Shown here: one piece after another, positions 8,294 through 15,476 of the stretch | How positions within the stretch are numbered: the stretch's first letter is position 1 | How the letters are laid out: the number at the start of each line of letters is the position of its first letter | Assembly (NCBI GenBank): GCA_037178675.1 | Contig: JAYMGJ010000607.1 | Span: 1 to 15,811, forward strand | DNA from: Scleroderma bovista | Taxonomy: Eukaryota; Basidiomycota; Agaricomycetes; Boletales; Sclerodermataceae | Reading direction: 5' to 3' | Length of the DNA: 15,811 nt | The notes under the pieces: model-generated | Databases searched by the model: none | The model's input: the letters and a program-made list of their open reading frames with translations, nothing else | What the model was told of the DNA's origin: nothing | Position numbers and translations under genes: made by a program

Positions 8294-8521
8294 TGTTACG
8301 ACCATGTCCAACTCCGGGTCCTATCCGGTCACTCCGGTCGCTTCACAGCTTTACAGCTCAACTCCGGTCGCCCACCAGTTACTCCGGTTGCGCTCACGCA
8401 GATAACCTTCCGTTAAGCACGACCCTTGGTCTATGCTCTATTCGTTCGTTACCACACCTCGCCGTCAACCCTGCTTGGTCGTGAGTTCTCCGTGTACTTG
8501 TTATATCTCCTGCCTTGTGTT

Positions 8522-8584
8522 ATTTTCACCGGACCTGATTTATTTTACCCAGACCTGACTTTATTTTCATCGGACCTGACCTAG
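8522..8584 (+). repeat. Three 20-21-bp tandem repeats in U3
   Basis: Units of the form TTTTCAYCGGACCTGAYTTA, the middle one changed to ACCCAGACC. All three are also in the solo LTR and the 3' LTR. Position about 80-140 bp above the TATA box suggests activator sites; no factor can be named. Confidence 0.75.
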
Positions 8585-8663
8585 TACTTTCTCTGGTTGT
8601 CCCTTGTCCGCTATTAGGCTGTTTACTTGTCACCGTATATACTCGTCCCTAGTTTGCACTTAG

Positions 8664-8669
8664 TATAAG
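8664..8669 (+). promoter_or_regulatory. TATA box of the LTR (TATAAG)
   Basis: Located 33 nt before the AGTCTGAAAT stretch taken as the RNA 5' end. It is conserved in the reverse solo LTR. Confidence 0.7.
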
Positions 8670-8696
8670 TACTCTGTAGATTATCCTGTACTCCTC

Positions 8697-8706
8697 AGTC
8701 TGAAAT
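8697..8706 (+). promoter_or_regulatory. Presumed mRNA 5' end that serves as self-primer (AGTCTGAAAT)
   Basis: Perfect 10-nt complement of the primer-binding site at 8938-8947, at the normal start-site distance from the TATA box. The same 10-mer is kept in the solo LTR (1036-1045, reverse). In Tf1 the first 11 nt of the transcript fold onto the primer-binding site and are cut to prime reverse transcription. Confidence 0.7.
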
Positions 8707-8937
8707 CAACCATAGTCTCTACTCCTGATCTTGCCCATCTCTGTCTCTGTCTCTGTCTCCCCTTCTTGACCGGAACCTACGCAAGGGATCAACGCTCGTT
8801 ATCCTTAGTCGTTGAATCCAAGCGGTCACCAACTCCGGCTGGACTAATCCCTTGTCCAGCCCTCTGCCCTCTCCCTTCGTCCGCTTTCGTCCGGACTTGA
8901 CCAGATCCCCTACCGGAGTAGACCTGGACTTGACAGT

Positions 8938-8947
8938 ATTTCAGACT
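8938..8947 (+). promoter_or_regulatory. Primer-binding site (ATTTCAGACT), self-priming type
   Basis: Starts two bases after the LTR end, the standard gap removed by integrase. It lacks the TGG expected for a tRNA 3' end and instead pairs with AGTCTGAAAT inside the LTR. Confidence 0.72.
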
Positions 8948-9004
8948 CACACTTGTGTGGGTTCACTGTTCCATACCTCATACGCAAACTAGCTTCTACT
9001 TCTT

Positions 9005-10453
9005 ATGACTATGACTACGCGCTCTTGCGCTCGTACTGCTGCAGCACTTGCTGAAGGAGCAGGTGCAGTCGACGACCTCCACCTCTCTGCTGCCCAACAA
9101 GCCCTGTCTAACTGCAGGCAACCTCCGGCTTCCGTAAGCCAATTCCGGAGCTTTACAGCTCGAAACCCAACAGTGTCTTTGACTCCGCGTCGAGATGCTG
9201 CATCCCAGAGCCTTCGTGGTTCTGTGGACTTTGGTCACCATGAATCCGTTTCTGGTGATCGATTCCCCTACCATCGCGACCCCACTCCGGACCATCACGA
9301 ACCTGCCCATCACCAGTGGTTTGGCCCCGAGGACGGACCCAGACCTGATCCGGACGACCCCGGAGATGGCGACAACGATGACGACGATGACGACGACGAC
9401 TTCGTCGACGCAACGGATGAGCTAGACCCTAGCCTAGCTGTTTTCCAAAACTTAGCAGTCGCCGTCAATCGCCTCTCCCGCTCCTCCCGCCGGACCAATG
9501 ACGCCTCTTCCTCCCATGCCAAAGTCCGTCAACCGGACACCTTCGACGGTACAGACCCAAAAAAGCTCAGGACCTTCTTGGTCCAGTGTGAGCTCTGCTT
9601 CCAGGACCGCGCCAAAGTGTTCCGCCTAGATAGGGCTAAGGTAACATTTGCCCAGTCCTATCTCAAAGGTATGACGTTGGAGTGGTTCGAACCGGACCTC
9701 CTCAACTCCGGTGATCCAGCTGACCGCCCACTTTGGATGGACAGTTGGGTCCATTTCGTCGCTGAACTCCAGAGTACCTTTGGTCCTCACGACCCCATCG
9801 CTGATGCTGAACATCAGCTCGAGCATCTCCGGATGAAGGATGCTCACCGCGTTACGCGGTATATAGTAGACTTCAACCGACTCGCCTCACAGGTCCAGGA
9901 CTACGGGGATGGCGCGCTCCGCCACCTGTTTTACTCCGGTCTCCCGGATCGTCTCAAGGACGAAATTGCTCAAGTCGGGAAACCCCTGACTCTGCATGGG
10001 TTGAGGGCTCTTTGCCAAGAGATCGACGCGCGCTATTGGGAGCGCAAAGACGAGATCTCTCGCACGACGAAGAGTCAGCCCACCTCATCCACAACCAAGT
10101 CCTCCAACTCCGGAGGCAACTCATCCAACTCCGGTCAGGAGAAATCCAAGACCGGAAACTCCTCCAGCTCCGCCAACCCCTCTGGCTCATCTAAAACGAC
10201 CAGCAACCAGTCCTCCTCCGGTTCCAGACCGGACTTAACCAACAAGCTTGGTAAGGACGGGAAGCTGACTGCTGACGAGCGCAAAAGGTGCCTGGACAAT
10301 AACCTCTGCATGTTCTGCGGAGGCACCGGTCATTTCGCGGACAACTGTCCAAAGAAGACCAAAAAGGCCAAGGCTCGTGCTGCGGCCATCTCTGCTGAGT
10401 CCGGTAAGACGGACTCCAACTCGGGTGCCAACTCCGAGTCAAAAAAAGAGTAA
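9005..10453 (+). CDS. gag: Gag (capsid and nucleocapsid) of the Ty3/gypsy element
   Basis: An uninterrupted 482-residue frame. It starts at the first ATG after the LTR; a second ATG lies two codons on. The N-terminal third is low-complexity, with an acidic D-run at about residues 125-135. The capsid region of the retrotransposon Gag family follows at about 175-345 (FLVQCELCF, YLKGMTLEWFEPDLL). Then comes a S/T/N-rich linker and one zinc knuckle CMFCGGTGHFADNC (C-x2-C-x4-H-x4-C) near residue 436. It should assemble the cytoplasmic virus-like particle and bind the element RNA. The frame ends at TAA 10451 immediately after a slippery A7, so a fraction of ribosomes would pass into pol. This is the only intact main frame of the element, so this copy could at most supply Gag. 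Confidence 0.92.
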   Translation: MTMTTRSCARTAAALAEGAGAVDDLHLSAAQQALSNCRQPPASVSQFRSFTARNPTVSLTPRRDAASQSLRGSVDFGHHESVSGDRFPYHRDPTPDHHEPAHHQWFGPEDGPRPDPDDPGDGDNDDDDDDDDFVDATDELDPSLAVFQNLAVAVNRLSRSSRRTNDASSSHAKVRQPDTFDGTDPKKLRTFLVQCELCFQDRAKVFRLDRAKVTFAQSYLKGMTLEWFEPDLLNSGDPADRPLWMDSWVHFVAELQSTFGPHDPIADAEHQLEHLRMKDAHRVTRYIVDFNRLASQVQDYGDGALRHLFYSGLPDRLKDEIAQVGKPLTLHGLRALCQEIDARYWERKDEISRTTKSQPTSSTTKSSNSGGNSSNSGQEKSKTGNSSSSANPSGSSKTTSNQSSSGSRPDLTNKLGKDGKLTADERKRCLDNNLCMFCGGTGHFADNCPKKTKKAKARAAAISAESGKTDSNSGANSESKKE

Positions 10454-10516
10454 GCAGCTCCTGGCCCTCCGCACAACCGGCGAGCTGCGTTGACTCCAGA
10501 AGTGCACCCAAGGAGG
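10441..10516 (+). promoter_or_regulatory. Programmed -1 ribosomal frameshift signal (gag to pol)
   Basis: The heptamer A-AAA-AAA (10441-10447) lies in the gag zero frame. A 6-nt spacer GAGTAA contains the gag stop. A hairpin follows: GCAGCTC (10454-10460) pairs perfectly with GAGCTGC (10482-10488), extended by CTGG (10461-10464) against CCGG (10477-10480). The hairpin loop can also pair downstream, CCTCC (10466-10470) with GGAGG (10512-10516) and GCAC (10471-10474) with GTGC (10502-10505), which would make a pseudoknot. The -1 frame is open from here through the protease active site. Confidence 0.78.
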
Positions 10517-10722
10517 CCCGCCTCAACGCGTCCGCTCTTTACGATCCTAACTCTCTTATGCCCCATGTTTTCCTCTTGTCTTACAATTTACCAGAACTCC
10601 GTGTGCTTGTGGACTCCGGTTCCACGCACTGTTTTGTAGATACCCAATATGCTCTCGGACACTCTCTCTCCACTTACTCCGTTCCCCCATTGTACTCTGG
10701 CTCTTTGACGGTACCTCGAATT
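10444..10722 (+). pseudogene. pol: Pol segment 1: aspartic protease (frame-broken)
   Basis: In the -1 frame relative to gag, this reads without a stop from the slippery site through LRVLVDSGSTHCFVDTQ. DSG (10612-10620) is the catalytic triad of a retropepsin-type protease, which would cut Gag-Pol inside the particle. The frame then ends at TAA 10726 because the normal continuation (LFDGTSNFVITQAVD) lies in the next frame. The switch falls at a run of five C at 10684-10688, where one extra C would keep the frame. A one-base deletion in a homopolymer is therefore likely, and a sequencing or assembly error is also possible. Confidence 0.75.
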
Positions 10723-13112
10723 TTGTAATTACTCAAGCCGTCGATCTATCAGTGAAATTTCCTGCATCTGGTGATGTCACCCCTATGACCTTCTACCTCA
10801 CTCCGTTAGACTCTGAATGCTCGATTGTCCTTGGACATAACTGGCTCACCCGCTACAATCCGTTGATTGATTGGGTACTGAGCAGTTTATCTTTCCGGAC
10901 CCCTGCACCAAGTTTGCTAGCGCCCCCGTCGACCCCCTCTCCGGTTCAGTCCGGTAACCCTGTCTCCGGCCTCTCTGGCCAATCTGACCCCGGCCTCACG
11001 CCATCTGTCGACACTCCGGTTGGCACCCCTCCGCACATCTCTCTGATAAACGCAGCCGCATTCGTGCGTGCGTGCAAATTAGAGGGATCTACCAAATACC
11101 AACTTCAGCTGCGTCCCTCTGACTCAGCAAAGGCTCGTTCTTCCTCCGCCTCTACTCCGCCGGACTTGGACATAGTTCCTCCGGAGTATCGCGATTATGC
11201 GGACGTGTTCAGTAAGGCAAAGGCCTCTGAACTTCCCCCGCATCGCGAGTATGATCTGAAGATCGACCTCGAAGAAGGTACCTCTCCTCCTTTGGGAACT
11301 CTCTACTCACTGTCTCCGGTTGAGCTCTCCGCCCTCCGGACCTTCATCGACGAGAATCTAAATACAGGTTTCATCTGTCCTACCGCCTCCTCCCATGCTG
11401 CTCCGGTCCTCTTCGTAAAGAAGAAGGATGGCTCACTCCGCCTCTGCGTTGACTTCCGGGGCCTAAACAAAATTACCAAGAAGGATCGCTATCCACTCCC
11501 CCTAATCTCTGATCTTTTGGACTCACCCAGCCATGCTAAAATCTATTCGAAGATCGACCTCCGGCACGCATACCATCTAGTCCGGATTGCTCCGGGGGAT
11601 GAATGGAAGACCGCCTTCCGTACGCGCTATGGGTCCTACGAGTGGTTAGTAATGCCCTTTGGCCTCACTAACGCCCCTGCAGCCTTCCAGCGCTTTGTCA
11701 ACACCATCTTCGCTGACATGCTAGACGTCTGCGTCGTCATGTACCTCGACAACATCCTAATCTACTCCGAGGATATGGAGTCCCACCAGCAGCATGTCCG
11801 GGAAGTTCTCTGCCGACTCCAGTTACATGGCCTCTTCGCCAAACCGGAGAAATGTGAGTTCCACTCGGACTCGGTAGAGTACCTTGGCTATCGCCTCTCT
11901 CCGGACGGTTTGACTATGTCTCCGGACAAGATCCAAACCATCTCCAACTGGCCTGAACCTCGAAAGGTAAAGGACATCCAGTCCTTCTTGGGCTTTGCCA
12001 ATTTCTACCGCCGGTTCATATTCAACTACTCTGACATTGTGGTTCCCCTCACCCGGCTCACCCGGAAGGATGCTCCCTGGAATTTCTCTGAGGACTGTCG
12101 ACGTTCTTTCAATGCTCTCAAGCACACCTTCACCACCGCGCCCATCCTCACTCACTTTATTCCGGACACCCCTATCATTGTGGAAACTGACGCCTCCGAC
12201 TACGCTGTCGCTGGCATCTTGTCTATCACCTGCGCCGACGGAGAGATTCGTCCGGTCGCATACTACTCCCGGACCCTGACTGCTCCGGAGTTAAACTACG
12301 ACACCCACGATAAGGAGTTGCTGGCTATCTTCGAAGCTTTCCGGAACTGGCGCCATTACCTCGAAGGTTCCGCCTCTCCAATAGACGTCGTCACGGACCA
12401 CAAAAACCTCGAGTACTTCTCCACCTCAAAAGTACTGTCCCGCTGGCAAGCCCGGTGGTCTGAATTTCTATCACAATTTAATCTTGTCATTCGTTTCCGT
12501 CCCGGAAAACTCGGTGCCAAGCCGGACACTCTCACTAGACGATGGGACGTCTACCCCAAAGAGGGGGATAGTGGCTACGCCCAGGTTAACCCCCAAAATC
12601 TTAGGCCGGTGTTCACTCAAGAGCAGCTCTCTAATTCTCTTCGCGCTACTTATCTAGAGTTTCCGGTCCTCCGTGCAGTTGCAATCATGGACGTGGAAAC
12701 ACTCCATAGCGACATCCTCTCTGCACTACCCTCTGACCCCATTGCCCAGGTCCACCTCGCAGATCCACCGGACTCTCGTTGGTCCACCAACGAGGCTGGA
12801 TTCCTTCGACTAGACGGTCGTATATACGTACCGGACTTGGATGACCTCCGTCTCCGGGTACTCCGGTATCGACACGACCACCCACTCGCTGGTCACTTTG
12901 GGCAAAACCGGACTCTAGAGCTAATCCAGCATGAATATACCTGGCCTGGTCTCAGGACCTTCGTCAAGGACTACGTCCGGTCCTGTACCTCCTGCGCAAG
13001 AGCTAAGACACCGCGCCATAGACCATACGGACTGCTGAAGCAGCTCCCAGTACCGGAGAAGCGCTGGAATTCCATCTCCATGGATTTCATAGAGCAACTC
13101 CCTTCATCTACC
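10689..13112 (+). pseudogene. pol: Pol segment 2: protease end, reverse transcriptase, RNase H, integrase zinc finger and core start
   Basis: One long open frame of about 800 residues up to the next break. Reverse transcriptase shows VKKKDGSLRLCVDFRGLNK, KIDLRHAYH and MPFGLTNAPAAFQ. The catalytic YxDD box reads YLDN (AAC at 11751-11753), so the second aspartate is missing and polymerase activity is expected to be lost. RNase H shows ETDASDYAVAGIL, HDKELLAI, TDHKNLEYF and the closing RPGKLGAKPDTLTRRWD. Integrase begins with an HPLAGHFG...CTSC zinc finger and the first catalytic Asp in SMDFIEQLP (13083). After about 13112 the frame runs on out of register to a stop at 13532. In the family this Pol acts in the particle and then the nucleus. 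Confidence 0.9.
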
Positions 13113-13798
13113 AGCTTTCTAAACAAGCCATTTTCATCCCTACTCACGACACCATCACTAGCCCGGAGCTTGCAAAACTCTTCCTGCTCCACGTATTCTC
13201 CAAGCACAGTGTTCCCGCCCACATCACCTCAGATCGCGGTACAGAGTTTGTCTCCCACTTCTTCCGGTCACTTGGGAAGGCCCTCAACATGCGCCTTCAC
13301 TTCACCTCCGGTTACCACCCAGAGGGCGATGGCCAGACTGAGCGGTCTAACCAGACCCTTGAACAGTACCTCCAGATCTACTGCAACTACCAGCAGGACA
13401 ACTGGGCGGACCTACTCCCATTGGCAGAGTTCGCATACAACAATGCACCTAGTGCTACCACTGGAGTCTCTCCGTTCTTCGCTAACAAGGGCTACCACCC
13501 TAACATCTCTGTCTACCCAGAACGTGACATGACCTCCGCCAGGGCTCGTGACTACGCAGTTGACCTCGAGTCGCTGCATCAATACCTTCGAGAAGAAATG
13601 GCCAACGCGCAACTTCGCTACCAAGGTCCGGCTGATGCCAAACGTACTCCGGCACCGGACTTCAAGGTTGGCGACCAAGTATATGTGAAAGCCAAATACT
13701 TCCGGTCTACTCGACCATCCAAAAAGCTATCAGAGAAGAACCTGGGGCCCTACACTATCATCGCGCAAGTAGGCTCCCTCTCTTTTACGCTCCGTCTT
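13112..13798 (+). pseudogene. pol: Pol segment 3: integrase core and GPY/F module
   Basis: A different frame from segment 2. It starts LSKQAIFIPTHD and carries the remaining catalytic residues: Asp in SDRGTEF (13232) and Glu in SNQTLEQYL. HPEGDGQTER is the usual surrounding block. The first and second Asp are 149 nt apart, while relatives usually have about 60 codons, so about 31 nt are missing; 31 also accounts for the frame change. Near the end, KKLSEKNLGPYTI is the GPY/F module typical of chromoviruses. The frame is lost again near 13798 and ends at 13831 with unrelated residues. Confidence 0.85.
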
Positions 13799-13799
13799 C

Positions 13800-14093
13800 C
13801 ATGTCTCCCAACTCGAACCGGCCATACCTAATACCATACCAGACCGGATACAACCTCCTCCGCCACCGGTCGAAGTAGATGGTGAACCGGAGATCTCTGA
13901 GATCCTCGACTCCAAGGTTGACCGTCGACGCAGAACGTGCAAGTTGCTTTACTTGGTACGTTGGTCCGGTTACGAAGGGACTGACGAGGAAACATCTTGG
14001 CTTCTCGCCACTGAACTAGGCAACACTACGGAACTGTTAGAAGATTATCATGTCCGGTACCCGGACAAACCCGGACCACTCGTGTCTATGTAA
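13800..14093 (+). pseudogene. pol: Pol segment 4: C-terminal chromodomain
   Basis: Restarts in another frame at HVSQLEPAIPN, right after the break. After a proline-rich spacer, ISEILDSKVDRRRRTCKLL followed by YLVRWSGYEGTDEETSW and LLATEL is a chromodomain: hydrophobic strand, YLVRW core and a W-containing helix. It ends PDKPGPLVSM at TAA 14091-14093. In chromoviruses this domain steers the integrase complex to marked chromatin. The break between RLP and HVSQLEP probably removed about 30 nt; the frame change requires a deletion of 3n+2. Confidence 0.85.
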
Positions 14094-14248
14094 TAATACT
14101 CTCGCTCTCTGTTTCTCTTATCTGTTTCCCCTATCTGTTTCACTCTGTCTCTGTAATATCACTCACTCTCAAATCCAGCCACTTTTCTCTATAAACAAAA
14201 AAGTAAAACTAAATTACATTTCTATTTACAAGGACCGGACCGGACCTC
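14094..14248. other. Convergent 3' untranslated interval
   Basis: The 155 bp between the chromodomain stop (plus strand) and the stop of the opposite-strand gene. It is CT-rich (TCTGTTTC repeats), then A-rich near 14195-14230. Transcripts from both strands would meet here. Confidence 0.55.
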
Positions 14249-15312
14249 TCACTCCGGCACACCGTTGCCAGGGTCCTCTTGCTCCTCTTGGAGCACCTGG
14301 ACTTCCTTTTCAACCTCCTCCGGGTCGACCTCCGCTTCGCTGTCCTCTGACTCCTCGTCCTCATCCCAAGGCGCCGTGAAGAAACGGCATTCCTCGAGGA
14401 ATGTCTCGAGGCCAGCCGTCAACCTCTCATTTCCTTTGGCCACCGAGTGGGTGGCATCCACGACCTGGCGCATCTGACCGGTCATCTCCTCCACTGCTCC
14501 GGTCAACCGGTCCAACTGGTCCAGGAATGGCCCAGGGTCAAACCCGGGCCGTTTCCCAGACGGTCCCGGTACTTCGACGACCTTCGCAACCGTCTTCTTC
14601 TTTTTCCGCTTCTCCCCTCCTCACGGCGACGTTGCGACCTCCTTCGCCTTGCCCTTCCCTTTGTCCTCTACCGGACCTGGACCTCCTACCTCCGGCCACT
14701 CGCACCGCTCCTTGAGCCCGGCGCACTTCATGCACGCGCGCTGCTTGGGCCTTTCCGGGTCTCGTTCGCACTTGGCCTTGTGCTTTGCACAGCGGATACA
14801 CCTGCCAGGAAGTTAAATAAAATAGCAAAAAAAATATAGGTTACTTACCGGACGTTGCTCCGGTCTCCACTTGGACCCGCCTCCGGTTCTTCCCTTGCTC
14901 GCTTCTTTGATGCCTCCTGCGCCATCGCTCTCTGCTTCGCTGCAACCTCTGCAGCCCTTCGCTGCACCTCCGCCCTGTCCTGCTCACGTGCCTGGCGCTC
15001 CGCCTCCTCTCTCGCCTTCTGCTCCGCCTCCTCTCTCGCCTTCTGCTCCGCCTCCTCTCTCGCCTTCTGCTCCGCCTCCTCGTGAGCCCTTGTCTCCGCC
15101 TCTTCGCGCGCTCGCCTCTCCGCCTCTTCCCTATGCTGCTTCTCCTCCCTCTTCACTTGCTTGCGACGACGATGTTCCTTCGCCTTGGCGTCAAGGACGT
15201 CGGACTTGTCCTCACTACTGGACTGAAGCTCTGGTGTTGGGGCCTTCGTCCAATCCCTAGACTCAGTGGCAGCAGGGGCGATGGGGCTGGTGGACTTAGC
15301 AATGGCAGACAT
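14249..15312 (-). CDS. Spliced opposite-strand gene: coiled coil plus Zn2Cys6-like cluster (interrupted by TGA)
   Basis: Exon 1 (15312-14849) and exon 2 (14801-14249) give 339 codons including the stop. After an S/T/P-rich start, residues about 45-140 are strongly charged E/R/K/A-rich helix with 8-residue repeats (REEAEQKA), a probable coiled coil. Residues 156-188 read CIRCAKHKAKC, 11 residues, CMKCAGLKERC. This is C-x2-C-x6-C-x11-C-x2-C-x6-C, the fungal binuclear zinc-cluster spacing with the usual Lys before the third Cys. A second helical stretch (FLDQLDRLTGAVEEMTGQM) and an acidic tail follow. Codon 215 is TGA (14623-14621), consistent with a CGA changed at CpG, so this copy is probably truncated. 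It has its own TATA box. DNA binding is an inference from spacing only; a structural zinc knuckle is possible. Confidence 0.75.
14802..14848 (-). other. Intron of the opposite-strand gene (47 nt)
   Basis: GTAAGT donor, ATTTAAC branch-like motif and TGGCAG acceptor. Splicing makes the Arg codon just before the first Cys of the zinc cluster and keeps one frame to 14249. Because it is an intron only on the minus strand, the element's sense RNA would not lose it during retrotransposition. Confidence 0.85.
15001..15144 (-). repeat. 24-bp in-frame tandem repeats in the opposite-strand gene
   Basis: Three perfect 24-bp copies (15001-15072) and three diverged ones (to 15144). Each encodes eight residues of the REEAEQKA type, so changes in copy number keep the frame. 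Confidence 0.9.
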
Positions 15313-15361
15313 GGTAAAATTGATGGCAGAAAACTGAGGGTAAAGGCCAAACCGGTCTGAT

Positions 15362-15368
15362 CTTTATA
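15362..15368 (-). promoter_or_regulatory. TATA box of the opposite-strand gene (TATAAAG)
   Basis: Lies 50 bp before the ATG at 15312, between the gene and the 3' LTR. A start about 30 bp down would leave a short leader of roughly 20-25 nt. Confidence 0.6.
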
Positions 15369-15463
15369 GATCCAAATTTCGTACTCAGACAATCACTCCG
15401 GACTCCGCATTGTTCTAGGCGACCACACGACAGCCTCATTGGGGCCTCATGGGTTCGGCCCCT

Positions 15464-15473
15464 AAAAGGGGGA
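15464..15473 (+). promoter_or_regulatory. Polypurine tract (AAAAGGGGGA)
   Basis: Purine run ending 3 bp before the 3' LTR, the usual place for plus-strand DNA priming. The bases between are TAC. Confidence 0.8.
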
Positions 15474-15476
15474 TAC

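Larger units (their letters stand above)
8294..8935 (+). repeat. 5' LTR, 642 bp
   Basis: Begins TGTTACGACC and ends GACTTGACA, with TGT...ACA termini confirmed by the solo LTR whose ends carry a target duplication. It contains four ACTCCGG words in the first 110 bp, three tandem 20-21-bp repeats at 8522-8584, a TATA box at 8664 and the presumed transcript start at 8697. That gives U3 of about 403 bp. Confidence 0.95.

Noticed and set aside
8936..8990. tRNA-type primer-binding site
   Set aside because: No TGG-initial stretch follows the LTR; a TGTGGG further down is too far from the LTR end to prime at the right place.
9153..9413. Minus-strand frames under gag
   Set aside because: Arg/His-rich shadows of the acidic GAC/GAT run of gag.
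10752..10754. GTG at 10752 as the true start of pol
   Set aside because: The frame is open upstream to the protease and motif order continues through it; pol is expected to be made by frameshifting from gag.
14845..14847. TAA at 14847-14845 as the real end of the opposite-strand protein
   Set aside because: It lies inside a GTAAGT donor; splicing 47 nt keeps the frame and exposes the six-cysteine cluster.
14401..15260. Plus-strand frames after pol as an envelope-like gene
   Set aside because: They are proline/serine-rich shadows of the opposite-strand gene, without signal peptide or membrane segments, while the minus strand shows splice sites and a cysteine pattern.
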